From positions 1 through 64,000 of the forward strand of contig NW_020170418.1 of the NCBI RefSeq assembly GCF_000524195.1: 64,000 nt of DNA, given 5' to 3'. The stretch is from Echinococcus granulosus (lineage: Eukaryota; Platyhelminthes; Cestoda; Cyclophyllidea; Taeniidae). The position numbers and the translations under genes are program-made. Shown here one piece after another: positions 46,545-61,529 of the stretch. The first letter of the stretch is position 1. Each line of letters starts with the position of its first letter. The notes below the pieces were generated by a model. It did not search any database and was not told the DNA's origin. It saw only the letters and a program-made list of their open reading frames with translations.

Positions 46545-48622
46545 TTATGTAGGTATGTGGAAAAGATGGAGAAAAAGAAGAGGTAAACGCACGATGAGGT
46601 CAAAAAGGACGACGCCGAGGGAACCAAAGAGCCAAGGGAGGGCGCGGATGATAAATGTGAGCTCAGCGGAAGTCAGAAAGATCTGCAGTGCGTACGCAAC
46701 GTTGCCTACGATAGCGAAGATGAAGGTTACTGGACTAAGGCCCTCCGTTGAGCCACGTCGCCACTGAAACCACAAAAAGAAGCTTCAATTTATGAGATAC
46801 GGGAAGAGGGGTAACTTGGCCAGATTCTCAGAGCATTATTTTCACCGTTAGATAAGTTAGACCAGCCTTTTAAATGATGCTTTTATGAGCCACCTTCGAT
46901 GTCGAATCGGTGTTCTAGTCCCCGAGTCAGCCAAATAAACTAAACCTTACTTGATCAGTTGTATGTTCTAGACTTTAACATGGCAATGATATCTTGAGGA
47001 AAGAAAAGCAAATTAAAAATTTTTGCTACTTAGTAAGAACAAGGCTTACATTCTTTATGATTTGAGGGACTCTCGAGGAAATGTAGATTGAAGCGGAGAT
47101 CCAGCCTAGCACGTACCCAACGATCAGACTATTAGTCTATGAAGAAGAGAAACGAAGGCGTGCTTACATTTTTTGGCACATAAACAGCAAAAGCACTTCG
47201 ATTTCTCGAATTGATTATTAATGTGATAATTTCAACCTCTGAAATTCATAAACATTACTAGTTTAAGTACCGCGAATCACTTTTAATTAAACACCATAGA
47301 CAATATTAAATTTAATAAATAAACACCCGCAGGGACGTTGATGAATTTGATTGGAAACTTTGCCAAGAATGGGAAGAAAACAGTTTTACACGTGATGCAC
47401 GGAAGCGAACCGGTCACAGTGAAAAGGAAAATACGGCAATAAACTTGACCAAGCAAAAAAAACTAAGCCACACTTATCGTTGCTTCCTATTGATAGCAAT
47501 CCAATTTTATGTTTGTAAACATATCCTAATCGAAGAAAGAATATTCTCATCAATCTTAAAGGCAGCGATATCGAAGAACGTACAGGAAACAGGGGTTCAG
47601 AACGCAAGGCAGGACTGGGAGTTGACTCAGCGGCGGGTAGGTGACGAAACATGGAAGAAGGAGTCTTGTGATCAGGAGAACCTGCTAACCAAAAGGGTCC
47701 AATTAAGCACAGAAATCCGAAGGGGCAAAACACAGTCAATGTTGAAGATGAAGGCGGTCGTTCAGAACTGACACCAATCGCATCGAGCCCAGAATCATTC
47801 GGTAGGGAGACCTCAATAGACGTGGCGAAGTCTAGAAGACATTAAGGCAATAGATTGTACATGGCTTTATAACGATGACCGTAAGGAGATTGCCACAAAA
47901 TAAACTTTAACAACTTAATTACTTTGGAGGATCATTTCGTGCTTGAACTTGCAGTATAAGAATTGAAGAATTTGAATTAAATCACCAAGTACGCCGATTG
48001 CAGCCATGATTGTCTGAAAGAGGTAAGAAGAGGTTATAGTATCAGATGCTCAAACTACAAAATTGATCAAATGAGGACGTTAAAAGTTGCAAAACCATAT
48101 GCGAAAGATTGAAATATGTAAAATTGAGTAAGGGACAGAAGCCGACTTAAAGACCTAACCGTGTTAATGGTTGAAAGCTTTTACAAACATGAGCCAAGCT
48201 TTAAGTAAAAGAGCTAATTCAGCCTAGGTTTTCCAGACGTAAGGCTCAAACAAAATTAAAAAAAGAAAAAAGTACGACAAAACCTTACAAAGTCGAGAGT
48301 GCCAACTCGCCTGTAGAGGTAGCTGATGAACGAAAACACAACCAACAAGATTAACAGTGTCACCGATTAAAAAACACGCAAGCAAAAAAGGAGAAACGGC
48401 TTGGTCGGGAATACCTTTGCGGCAATTCTCTACGATTTGAGGAACCGCAAATACGACCCATATGGTGGCAGATAGGAGACCGAAAGTAACTGCAACTATT
48501 TCCTGTGGAGATACAGCGCACTGTCGAAAGACTATCCAAATCCACTGAATACCGTCTGTACAGTTAGCCTTGATTGGTGTCGGTTCACTTCGAATAAGTA
48601 ACAATGTGCAGGGAAACGACAT
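46545..48622 (-). CDS. SLC66A1: Lysosomal cationic amino acid transporter SLC66A1 (PQLC2)
   Basis: Five exons on the minus strand: 48622-48311, 48013-47923, 47831-47584, 47136-47050 and 46763-46545; 318 residues. The PQ-loop family has seven membrane helices and two PQ motifs; this member exports cationic amino acids from lysosomes. Visible: GIQWIWIVFRQCA near the N-terminus, first PQ in FAVPQIVENC followed by GDTVNLVGC and HQLPLQ, second PQ in ISSRVPQIIKN, then STEGLSPVTF and ALPWLFGSLGVVLFD. These match PQLC2 point for point. Intron 1 starts with GC (CAG|GCGAGT); the others start with GT. A large hydrophilic loop (exon 3) makes it somewhat longer than the human protein (about 291). An in-frame ATG at 48646 is possible, but a TTACCCTTTAG acceptor sits between it and the ATG at 48622, so I prefer the latter. 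Confidence 0.9.
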
Positions 48623-48646
48623 GACTAAAGGGTAAGTAAGGGTCAT

Positions 48647-50140
48647 GTAAGTCTTTACAAAGATGCACCCTCTCTCCTTTTGAGAGAGCTACTTCCGACA
48701 AGCAAAGAAAAAATCTACTGAGGCTGTAAATGCAATCATAACATTTGGCCCAGACTTATGGTTTTTTACATAAATAACAACGACATTGAAGACGGCACAA
48801 CGAAAACACGCTTTTAAAAAAAGAATTATGGGGACGCATTCAGCAACAACAACAGCACCAACAAACATTAAACGGTACAAGTGGGGACAAACCCGCACAA
48901 GTCGGAAGATTGATTTCAAAAGTTTCGTCTGCCCAAAAGTCGGTTAAAACAGGTGAATGAATAATTGACGCAATTTCGTACTCTAGAAGGTAACGTCAGA
49001 ACGTTAGCGGGTTTCGGTATGCATCACATTGATGGAATAGTGTTACTGGTTTCAAGACAAGTGACTTACAGTCCTTTAGTAGGTCCGTCACCAAGTTGTT
49101 ACTTTGATCTAATGTTGCCGTTTATGTTTGATAATATCAGTTGTGTTTGTGACCGATTTATATTGACCCTCAGTTTCCCAAAAGAGGGAGTTTTGGCTAC
49201 ACATGGTGGTGGGTTAAATTTGTAAGTTGGTTATTTTAAATTGCCGTAGTAACTAGATGACATGAGAGCAACATATGAGTCGTAACCCAATGCATTGGAC
49301 AGTTTTTGCTGCAAAGTATGGATGCATATGAAAATGTTTAGGTAAAAATACCCCATTTTAATATTGCAAATTATTTTAATAAGACTTACTCACATTTCTT
49401 TAATACGCTTAGCTAAATGCATGTTAGAATACATATAAAACGTATTTAAATGTCAGTGACAGGGAAACTTAAGGTTTTTAAGTCTAATACGTTAGGGATT
49501 TGGATTAGCTGTTAACATGTTGTTTAGCTACGGTGACGTAAACGTATGCAACATGTTTATAGCGCGCGGCCCTATTGCCCTTTTCAGTAATTTTCCTTCC
49601 GAGAGGGTGGGTTGATAGATGTGGTGCAAAATCCTACACTTGATATTTCACAGCTAGTTTAGCGAAAAAGTTTTTGACTGCTGGTTAGTCATTCATCCTC
49701 GATTATCAAAACGTTTTATGTTGGCGTACTTAGTAACCTCGTCTTTGGGGTCTTACAAGGAATAGATCTTAACTGCTAGGTATTATTCAGCTATTGGCTA
49801 GAATGGCATCCTTAAAGCGAGTTGTATTGGTACTTTTTGGGGCTATATAACCATATCAATCAGTGAAGTTGACCCTAAGCACTTGTCTACAATGTAGCTG
49901 TCTCCTTATTCTGTGGAATGGGTCAAGGGATGGAGTTTGTGTGCGTCGTTAAGCCCTGCTGGTCTTGTGTCCTTTTTCTAGGGAGTTAGATGGCTTTTCT
50001 TGCGAATGAGGGACGCATAAGCTTGCCTTTCTAGGTTTATTTAGTGTTTCATACTTTGATCCCATTTGTAATAATAGAATTCTGAGCTGCACCTGCATCC
50101 AAATGCGCTTTTTGTCATAGCTTTGTATTTATGCCTCTTC
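48647..50140. other. Divergent intergenic region between SLC66A1 and TYMS
   Basis: About 1.5 kb between two divergently transcribed genes. Frames on both strands are short; the 48689-48919 minus frame is hydrophobic but has no splice context. Promoters of both genes are presumably here. Confidence 0.45.
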
Positions 50141-50143
50141 CAG
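50131..50143 (+). promoter_or_regulatory. Acceptor-like site before the TYMS start
   Basis: ATGCCTCTTCCAG ends 19 bases before the ATG at 50163 and has a good polypyrimidine tract. It could receive a spliced leader or end a 5' UTR intron. Confidence 0.4.
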
Positions 50144-50162
50144 TTTGTGTTCACCGCGTTTG

Positions 50163-53306
<3,144 letters not shown>

Positions 53307-54410
53307 CTTTCCGGTTCCCGTGCTAATCGTGCTTATCAATTAAACTTTTCGTATACTGTTGCCAACCCTTTTTCATTTCGCAAAATATCAGTAAAATCAC
53401 TCGCACGAATACTACTTCATGGCTTTCGAGAAAAGCTCCATTTGTAAGTGAAAGTTTTGTGGTATTGTGTAGTCAGGTGTCTGCAACATTGGTTCCGCTG
53501 AAGGCCTCAAAAATACCTAGTAGATGTGAAACATCGCCTAGACAAGAATCTTATCGGGATCCGTCTCACTGGTATCGGATAAGCCCTACAGAATGCCCTC
53601 TCTTTGGACCTAGGGTGGGAGAGGTAATAGTATGCATAAAAGTGACTAAGGAACTTCAAACAAGATGGGAGCCACTTGGTGTTACTACTGTGCGAGGTCG
53701 AGCAAGAGATGAGGAGTGTTGGTTAGATCGCCTGAGGCACTGCTGGAGTTCTGTTACCGGTTTGGCTGCTGCGGGGTTGTATCGGTAAATCGTTACGATG
53801 TTTTAAATATGACGGGAGATAGTGCTGGGGTGGTACCTTGTCAGGTGCGAAAAAGGCCGAGCCAGACTCGATGGTCAAAAGTCCAGTAAATTTTAGTGTA
53901 TGTAAAAATCAAGTAACTGTGAATATATGGAACAAGAAAATAGACGTTTGTGAAAAGCTCCTAGTCTTTCTAAATTTCAAGCTGAAGGCGTTTGGAGGGA
54001 GGCACATTGTCAAATTGCGGAGAAACCTGAGCGCCAATGGCCCGCCTAGCGCATGGCGCAAAGCGAGGGTGTAAATGATGAGGTGCCCGTGTGGTTAAAC
54101 ACAGTTTGAACATCAAGATGCTGCACGCGTCTGCGACTGAGGGACCCTCGGGTATTTCCTAATGTCTATTAAACTGAACAGCAAAGGCTACTTATGCTTT
54201 TAAAACTAGTAAATTAGTGATTAATTGGGTAATAATTCTAAATTATCCTTTTTCACTCACTTTACAGAGGCGTGTTCAGGTAAGTGCAAAATATAGTACC
54301 CAGCATTACTTTGCATTAATTTTAAATTAGTGCCAAAAAACTACATCTGCCTAAGATCAAACAATGAGTAGATAACAAACTTTACTTTGAAGTTTGTTTT
54401 AATTTACCAC
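53307..54410. other. Intergenic stretch with an unexplained 109-codon frame
   Basis: Between TYMS and UBE2Z. A plus-strand frame 53459-53788 is open for 109 codons but starts at TTG, has no ATG near its start and no domain. A further frame at 53838-54074 also looks like chance. Confidence 0.4.
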
Positions 54411-54468
54411 CACAGGAACGATCTTCTGAAGTTCGTAGGTCAGCATTCGAAGCATTGGGACTACTTAG

Positions 54469-55354
54469 ATGATGGAAGTTACCAACTGGGATCCCCTTAC
54501 AATCAATGGAGATTGTGCTTTGATGCCCAGTGCTCAAACTCGAATAAAGACGGACCTGAGAAAATTTTACCAGTAAGATACTGGAAATATAAAGGCAATT
54601 CTAGAGATCCACCGGAGGGTATTGTCGTTACTCCGTGTTCCGAAAATCTGGGAAAAGTTTACGCCGTCATCAATGGTCCTGCTGACACTCCTTACGAAGG
54701 CGGTTTTTTCATATTTCTTATTGCCTTTCCTACTGATTATCCTTTGAGTCCGCCTAAAGTACGCATCATCAACACGGGTGGAGGAACTGTCCGATTTGGC
54801 CCCAATCTTTATGCAAGTGGAAAGGTACTCCTTATTTTTGTTTCTATTCCTTTTTTGGTTCGGATTGGTAGAAACCCGACTTAGAAGTACCTTTTAGTCT
54901 AGGCACGAGAGCTCAAGATTATGCTTCGCTATTTTAGGTATGTCTTAGTATTATTGGAACATGGTCAGGTCCTCAATGGTCACCCATACAAAATCTGACA
55001 TCTGTCTTACTGTCTATTCAATCTCTCCTGAATGCTGAACCTTACTACAATGAACCAGGATACGAACAAACATCCAATCCGAGGGCCTCGGCCCACTACA
55101 ACGAAATGATCAAGCACGAGACTCTTCGCTGTGCCGTTTGTGACGTTATGGAACGGAAAGCTAGCTTTCCAGATGACCTTTTCGAAATAATGAAAATCAC
55201 ATTTTTGGAGCAATATGATGACTATCTTCAAGCTTGTAAAGATGGAGCTGCGAAAGACAAAATGCCTATGCGCGATCCCTTCAGTAACTCTGGGGGTACT
55301 TTCCAGTTTAATGCCATTCGGAGTCGTCTTGAGGCACTGAAGGCAAAATTCTAG
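54469..55354 (+). CDS. UBE2Z: Ubiquitin-conjugating enzyme E2 Z
   Basis: Three exons: 54469-54572, 54605-54824 and 54938-55354; 246 residues, against 354 in human, the difference being a shorter N-terminus. UBE2Z accepts ubiquitin or FAT10 from UBA6. Visible: NWDPL and PSAQTRIKTDLRKFYQ, then DPPEGIVVTP, VINGPADTPYEGGFF, TDYPLSPPKVRI, TVRFGPNLYASGK and the catalytic Cys in VCLSIIGTW (about residue 110), then WSPIQNLTSVLLSIQSLL, EPGYEQ, HYNEMIKHETLRCAV. The first intron is only 32 nt (54573-54604, GTAAGA...TTCTAG) and shifts the frame from phase 2; the region is also open in another frame, which hides this intron from simple ORF calling. The start is ATG ATG directly after an in-frame TAG. An acceptor-like TTACCACCACAG ends 53 bases before the ATG. 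Confidence 0.92.
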
Positions 55355-56803
55355 TCGAACTTAGAAAGCCGAAATTGCTACCTGTATATCTGTTCTTTTT
55401 TTCACCCGAAATAGTTTGCAATCGATGACTGTTTAAACTTAATACGTTCCTTCATTAAAATCTTGATAAATATTTGTCAACATTCGTACTGCTTAATTCT
55501 ATGTCCACTTGTATCAATGAAATTGTGCTTTATCGATACTAAGACCTTCGCAGTGTACTCTCAATGGTGCATGATGAGTATATTCTGCTATTCTCAACTT
55601 GTGGCTGGTGGGTCTGTAGGTTACTTTTGAACGAGGTGGAGTGGTGGCTCCTCAGACTACATTCATTTTGCTTTCTGCAACATCTTGTGGTTGGCCGGCG
55701 AATATATGGCTTGTTTTAGGGTCTGGAGTAAATCACTTCAATTATAATTTAACCAATGATAATGTTCGGATGGAACTAGTTTAGCGAACTTAGGTAAATC
55801 TATAGTGTGGGTGGCGCCTCTGAGACCGTGGTAAGATAGAAGGTAGAGTGTTCCATTCTCGTGGTCTGCATATTTCGGTGGATCTGAGGGTCATGGAGGG
55901 GCTCACCGATTCGACAAGTCTGCTGAGCTGCCGCCAGCTTTGTCCTAGACCCAAAAGTGTTGTTATTTCTAGGTCTTGTATTGAGATAGTCCGTCTCCTT
56001 AGAGTGATTCATGACGTGCTAGAGCTAGGGTAAGATTTACTGATGGGAATTTGTAATATCCAAAAAATTGCAATCGACACTTGACGAGACATCCTTTTCG
56101 CTCTTGATGCCGGGGCCAAACGGATATCGTTTTCTTGTCATGTGAGTTGAATAAATCTCACAGCTGGTAATCGTAGTCACTCGCTAATTTTTTTACTAAG
56201 GCGAATGATGTCGTTCAAGAATGTAAACACGCGTAGGCGAGGAGCAGACAGTGAGAACGGCGACAGTTCTGGGTGATTTTTGTTTCTAAAATAGATCATT
56301 CACCGAATCAATAGCATATTTTGCATGACCACTTTCAACACCTTTCTCTTCAAGATCGAGATGGCATTTGTCAACTTTAATATATACCTAAGTTCACGTG
56401 TCCCTGAGCTTAGAACTAAATGCGGCTGGTGCGGTAATATTGTGGATATGGTCGGGCCTACAAGATCAGCTCACATCAATTTTTTTCTCGTAGCCCAAAG
56501 TACACAAAAATCGGAGATGACTCATGCCAGTCGCCAACACGCTTCAGAGATGACCGTGTTGTAAACCGTCGGGGACGAATAGTACTCTGGGCTAGGGGGT
56601 AATGACCTCAATAAACGTGCTGACTTCGACTTTCATGTGACAGAGGCAATTACAACCGAACCCCACGAATCATATTACAAGATATGACCTCATGAAGTAC
56701 TCAATTTGACTAAAATCCAAACAAGAGTTGGAAGAGAATTTTACTCAAAAATGCTCCGTAAAAACACAGCCAGATAGAAAAAAGACGCAGTCACGAAGAG
56801 TTG
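55355..56803. other. Convergent intergenic space between UBE2Z and PIGT
   Basis: It starts with the UBE2Z 3' UTR, with ATTAAA at 55454-55459 as the likely polyadenylation signal. Short frames on both strands, no domain. Confidence 0.5.
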
Positions 56804-59526
56804 CTAGTCCGATTTGGAATGCTTTTGTCCACGCACATACCGAAGTACAGCTTTCAACTTCTGGCAGAGCCGAACGATGGGGGGTTTGTCGACTACTTCC
56901 TCATCACCCTCGGCAATCACGGGTACCATGGCTGAAGTAGTGAGTTTGTGCACTCCGCCGAAGAGCAATGCGACCACGGAGCAGACCAAGCAGAGGGCGT
57001 TGAACGGCATGCTGAAATCGGGCACGGGGAGGCGAATGAGTGGCGTCTCGGAGTACAGCCGCACAAAACCCTCGCCTATCTCAAGCTCCGTGTGATTAAC
57101 GGCAGAACTGAAAAAAGGGAAGTAATATGAATATAAGCTGTGGAAAAAGCACAAGAAGGCTCGTTACTTGCGTGGCGGATATTTATTCGCAAGCATCCGA
57201 AGTATCTCGTGATTCAATTTTACTGGAACAAGTGATGCAAGTATTGCTGCATGCCACTAGCGATAGTTTCCTAGGCGTTCTGTGTTGATAATAAAAGTAC
57301 TTTTAGACTGGCATGCATTATAAGGTCTCCAGGGCTAACTCGCATTACATGTGCTATACCGTTGACTTGAATAACGCTGCTTATTAACAAGGGGAAGAGT
57401 AGACTTAATAGCGATTTCTTGTGCATGTTCTGCTGCTTTAATAATCCTTACAGAAGAATTCAGCTTCAATGAGATGGCTGAAAAAATTGACATACAGGTA
57501 TTCGGCGTAAGTGCTGGCCCGTGGAGGCAACGACAACTCCCAGGTGATAGGGTTGCTGGCAGCCCGCTGTCGGTTGAGTTGGTCAGGGGAGAGCTGGTAA
57601 ATGACAGTAGCGGCAGGCAAGAAGATGCCGTGATTCGCATCGGGGAGGTATTCATTCCAATGCATGAGAATCTTCTTGAAAGCATAAGAAACAGTGACGC
57701 AAGCTCTCGAAGGAAGAGTAAGCAGAAGCTCCAAAAAGGCCATCTGCTCTAGCTGAACGCTGGGCTGGAATATTACCCTATCTGTTTGGATAGGGGAAAA
57801 GTGTATAAGTAAATGGGACAATAAAAACCCAACAACTTAAAACCAAAGCAAAACACTAGGCGGTAGGGTCAGTGGTGTGAATTTTGCAAAAGCAAGACTA
57901 CTGGTTTTTATAGAACAAGAGCAAAACAAATGACATCTATTACATATTTGTAAAAGTGGAAATGACAGCAACTAGGAGGAAACAGTGATCAAGCGTGATG
58001 CCATATCGATTGGATGACGAACCTACTGACCATCTAGAGGCACAGCAAAGCTCAGTTGATGATCGAATTAACCTTAAAGAAAAGTTTTGATGAATGAGTT
58101 GGATGACAATTTGAAAGCGCTACCGGAAGGCGGATTAAAACAGAACCGCTATGTTATTTTGAGCAGGATCACAAGTTACCTGGTGCCATGTTGATTGGGG
58201 CGTCATTCATCTCAGATTGGTAGGCGACAGACAAACTACTGAAGTAGATCTCAGCATACCAAGGAGAGGAATCAAGTAAAATGGCACGCGTTGGAAGGCT
58301 TAAATGATTGCACAGTTCAATTCGCACCCCGCCATCAATATCGCCCCTCCCTGTGGCATATTTCATGACGGAGATACTATCCCCCGTCCCAGTCGAGAAT
58401 CGTGATGTTTCAACAGGAGGAACAGAGGTTATGGTGAGGTCGTTGGCAAAGTCATGTGCAGGTGTGTAGACTGCGAGTACTCGATGACTGTCCCAACTGA
58501 CTAACGAGGATGATCCAGAAGGTTTCAAATCAAGACGTGACTGAGAATGAAGAATTATGATTTCACTTCGACGTGCAATTTGGCACGACTTGTTAATCCG
58601 GCCACCCAGAAGACCTGTAAGTGACCACGACTCTATACCAGGGTGAATACAAATTACGAAACAAAAATGCATTACCTTGAACAGAGCTATATGAGTAACG
58701 CCGATCAAATACAAATGTCAGAGACTGCCTTAATTCTAATGATGATTGTTTACATTGAGAACCCTAAAATACAACGTAAGAAGTAATCATGACTTACTGA
58801 ACAAACTCTTCGGACGCCAATATACATAGCATTGTAAGCAGCCTTAAAAATCGACTTGGGTTTGAGCATACTGGCAAGACCACCTAATTTTTTACAAGGC
58901 AACAATTTTGACCAAGGAGTGAGATTTTCTGTACAAACTTCTTCGTGAGGAAGCTGGGCGTAACGGAATATCTCGGAGGCATTGTTAAAAGTAAGCTGCT
59001 GGGTGAGGCCAGAGGGGCGATAAGACATTAATGGTGATATGTAGCTGTGAGGTAAGCCAAGTTGACTTAATGAGGCACAGAATTGACCAGAAAGGGCCTC
59101 AAGAAAATAAGCCCAAGATTTGTCAACACTGTAAGGTTCTGAGATAAAGCTAAAGCAAAGTTACTCGGATGTTGAGGGAGAGAACCAAGCCCATATTTCA
59201 GCACCCCCAGATGCAGTAGGTGTAAACGATGGGCCCCATTTTAATCTGTCCCAAAATCCCTGCACTATTGACAAATGGAATTCATCAACATTGTATTTTG
59301 AGATTATAGAATATAGTGACTTTGGAAATAGGTGAAAATTGTGGTCTGAATTTACAAAGGAATTACAATTTCAATCTTTACCACCACTCGTAGTTTTGCG
59401 AGTAACAAGATTGAAGTGGAATCCAGAGAAGCCATTACCCAAGTCCCTAACGAGTAACTCTTCCTCAAAGTGATCTGCAAGAGCTAGAGTTAGTCCTATA
59501 ACGAAGAAGTGAACAAATCGCTGCAT
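56804..59526 (-). CDS. PIGT: GPI transamidase subunit PIG-T
   Basis: Seven exons on the minus strand: 59526-59382, 59345-59165, 59128-58798, 58763-58676, 58632-58180, 57781-57496 and 57107-56804; 595 residues, against 578 in human. PIG-T is a subunit of the ER-membrane complex that attaches GPI anchors to proteins. Visible: signal peptide (MQRFVHFFVIGLTLALA), FHLSIVQGFWDRL, GGAEIWAWF, DVDKSWAYFLEAL, VCTENLTPWSKLLPC (the Cys known to pair with the catalytic subunit is probably the one in VCTEN), SLELRQSLTFVFD, SPWYAEIYFSSL, WNEYLPDANHGIFLP, FVRLYSETPLIRLPVPDFS and the C-terminal membrane helix NALCLVCSVVALLFGGV. Junction phases 1, 2, 0, 1, 1, 2 are all consistent. The first four introns are 36, 36, 34 and 43 nt; the last two are 398 and 388 nt. 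Confidence 0.93.
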
Positions 59527-59776
59527 GCGCGCAGGTCAGCCTATGCAATAACCTTCAAATCCACCTCCTTATAATCTGACTCCGTAAATAAAATCGACAC
59601 CAACCAAAACAAGAAAGCATAATTAATCTTAATTTTCTTCGCTTAATCTGCCTAGAATTAATAAACAATTTAGGTCCTTGTGTTACGATAACTGCAAAAA
59701 GGACGACGTTAACCCAAAACCACATTTGGGGCTGATGTAGCCCGTGTTTCAGTGGCGTAATCCACCGCGTTGGCTC
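59527..59776. promoter_or_regulatory. Bidirectional promoter region between PIGT and ATG12
   Basis: Only 250 bases separate the two divergent start codons. CCCGTGTTTCAG ends at 59752, 24 bases before the ATG12 start, and is a possible trans-splice acceptor. Shared regulation of the two genes is inferred from spacing alone. Confidence 0.5.
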
Positions 59777-60112
59777 ATGACTGAGGCAGCTGTTGATGCA
59801 ACTCTCAGCAAAGAAGTCATTCAGGGTCCATCCAAAGAGCAAACCAAGATTGAGGTGCTGTTTAAGCCTGTTGGTGATGCACCATGCATGAAAAAGTCTA
59901 AGTGGAAGGTAGCCAGATCTGATACTTTATCGGCGGTGACAAGTTTCCTATTTAAATACCTTAACCTTATTCCACAGCAAGACAGTATTTTCATCTTTGT
60001 TTCATCCAGTTTCACGCCTCCTTTGGATACCGAATTAGGCACTCTTTTTGACTGTTTCAGTACTGAAGGGACACTGATTCTGCAATATTGTAAATCGCAA
60101 GCCTGGGGCTAA
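59777..60112 (+). CDS. ATG12: Ubiquitin-like autophagy protein ATG12
   Basis: Uninterrupted reading frame of 111 residues, shorter than human ATG12 (140) because the disordered N-terminus is reduced. ATG12 is conjugated through its C-terminal Gly to ATG5, forming with ATG16 the ligase for ATG8 lipidation. Visible: KIEVLFKPVGDAPCMKKSKW, then SDTLSAVTSFLFKYLNL, IFIFVSSSFTPPLDTELGTL, and the diagnostic ending LQYCKSQAWG with the free Gly at the stop codon. The start is the first ATG (MTEAAVDATL). No intron is present. Confidence 0.95.
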   Translation: MTEAAVDATLSKEVIQGPSKEQTKIEVLFKPVGDAPCMKKSKWKVARSDTLSAVTSFLFKYLNLIPQQDSIFIFVSSSFTPPLDTELGTLFDCFSTEGTLILQYCKSQAWG

Positions 60113-60156
60113 GTGGTTTACTTCAATTTCTACCAACATTGTACATTTTTTGCTTT

Positions 60157-60162
60157 AATAAA
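60157..60162 (+). terminator. Polyadenylation signal AATAAA of ATG12
   Basis: AATAAA lies 44 bases downstream of the ATG12 stop codon, so the transcript 3' end is expected near 60175-60190. Confidence 0.6.
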
Positions 60163-60425
60163 CTTTAAGGTACTTATTTTAGTTTTCTTGTCAGGTTGTA
60201 CATCCGTATATGTGTGAACCTATATGCTAGTGGTGGTATTTTACCTACGTTTACCTTTGTGGTTGCGCTCATTTGTAACAAACATCTTGCGCAAATTTAC
60301 TGCGCGGCTGTTTTCTAGGCCTGATTCCTGTTATAGTTAGTGTGGGTGCAGTTCTTCCATTACCATAAGGTCATGAACCCTGGATCTTCAACACTGGCAT
60401 ACCACGGTCCCGTGTGTCTTTTGCA

Positions 60426-61529
60426 ATGAACCGATTTTTCCTTGCTGCAGGACGGGTTATAAAAAACTTGGATCTGTCATTAGCATACACTTGTGTCGCA
60501 CATGACAAGGAATTGACCGCTTTATCTCGCGATGCAGGCAAAGCCAGGCGGCTCTTCATTGGGTAAGATGCTTTACCATTTTAATGGTCTTTTTAAGGGC
60601 GTAAAGTGCTAAAGGACTTTCTATACGCTGCGATCAGCATTTATCTGTTCCAGCTAGAGGCTTATCCTTCGGAAGCCTTCAAATCAGCCTTTGTATTTGG
60701 AACTCCTGCTAAGGTAAATACTTGAGAATTCTCAAACATTTTGTAATAATGTTCGTTCAGAAAGTGTAATAGTGATCGGTTTGGCGTGCTAAGAGACTTG
60801 GAGTTAATGGAGAAAAATTGGAAGTGAGAAGCATCTAAATACTGGGAAAGATATATGGTATAGGATGTTTTTTGTGATCAGTTAGCACCTCCACTTTTTA
60901 TATCCGTCAGCAAAAATCTGGTTCCAGTTTATATAGTGCTACGCTAAAAGTGCGATTTTAGAAATATACTGCGTCACCATAGCGTAAATTTATGATCTCA
61001 TCGTCTGGGATGCGATTGCCGCAAAGGTCTTGTAGTACAAAAATCCTTCTAAACTCCATCGAGCGAAGAAAGTGGATTAGTAAAAGGTATGTTTTGGATT
61101 ACACCAACAATTTTTAATGATCGGAGTAAAATGAAGCTCTTGAGTAAACGGTGATGCGCCACCAGTTTCGGGTGTTTAAGTGTTAGTGTTGTTGGGGATC
61201 CAATGCTTGATGGCAGGTTTGTGCGTCGTACATTCTTTAGCAAATCTAATTTGCTTAAACTTCGCCTCATTTTTCGTTTTTACTTCCTTAGGTCATTTTT
61301 TGGCTTCCGTCCCTTTTAGATTTTACGAGCTCAGAGTGTTCGAAGATACGCTATGAAAGTACTTAATTCCCTGCAACTCTCAGGGGATGGCCAGCAGGAG
61401 CTTGTTCTGCGCTATCACCAGCCAGAAAGCAATGATTATTGTGATGTTGTTTTCCGTTTCCAGTGCCTTCTTTCCCATTCCGAGTGTGTTCCTCACCATG
61501 ATAGTTCGAATGATATCTTTACTGTTTAG
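60426..61529 (+). CDS. Small spliced gene of unknown function downstream of ATG12
   Basis: Three exons join with consistent phases: 60426-60562 (ends GG|GTAAGA), 60638-60713 (AAG|GTAAAT) and 61320-61529; 140 residues. The frame is open upstream from 60369 (EPWIFNTGIPRSRVSF), so the true start may be in an earlier exon. Segments include NRFFLAAGRVIKNLDLSLAY, LSRDAGKARRLFIGIYLF, AFVFGTPAKILRAQSVRRY and QQELVLRYHQPES. I recognise no domain with confidence; the order of segments is weakly like the N-terminal PCNA-like domain of RAD9 family clamp proteins, which I offer only as a guess. It sits in the same orientation about 300 bases after ATG12. Confidence 0.45.

Noticed and set aside
53459..53788. 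109-codon frame between TYMS and UBE2Z
   Set aside because: No ATG near its beginning, no domain, and no acceptor that would make it an exon of UBE2Z, whose own start follows an in-frame stop.
54387..54884. Single-exon 165-residue reading of the UBE2Z region
   Set aside because: The first 70 residues have no E2 similarity, while splicing a 32-nt intron restores the conserved RIKxDLRKFY block in another frame; the end also runs past the donor at 54824.
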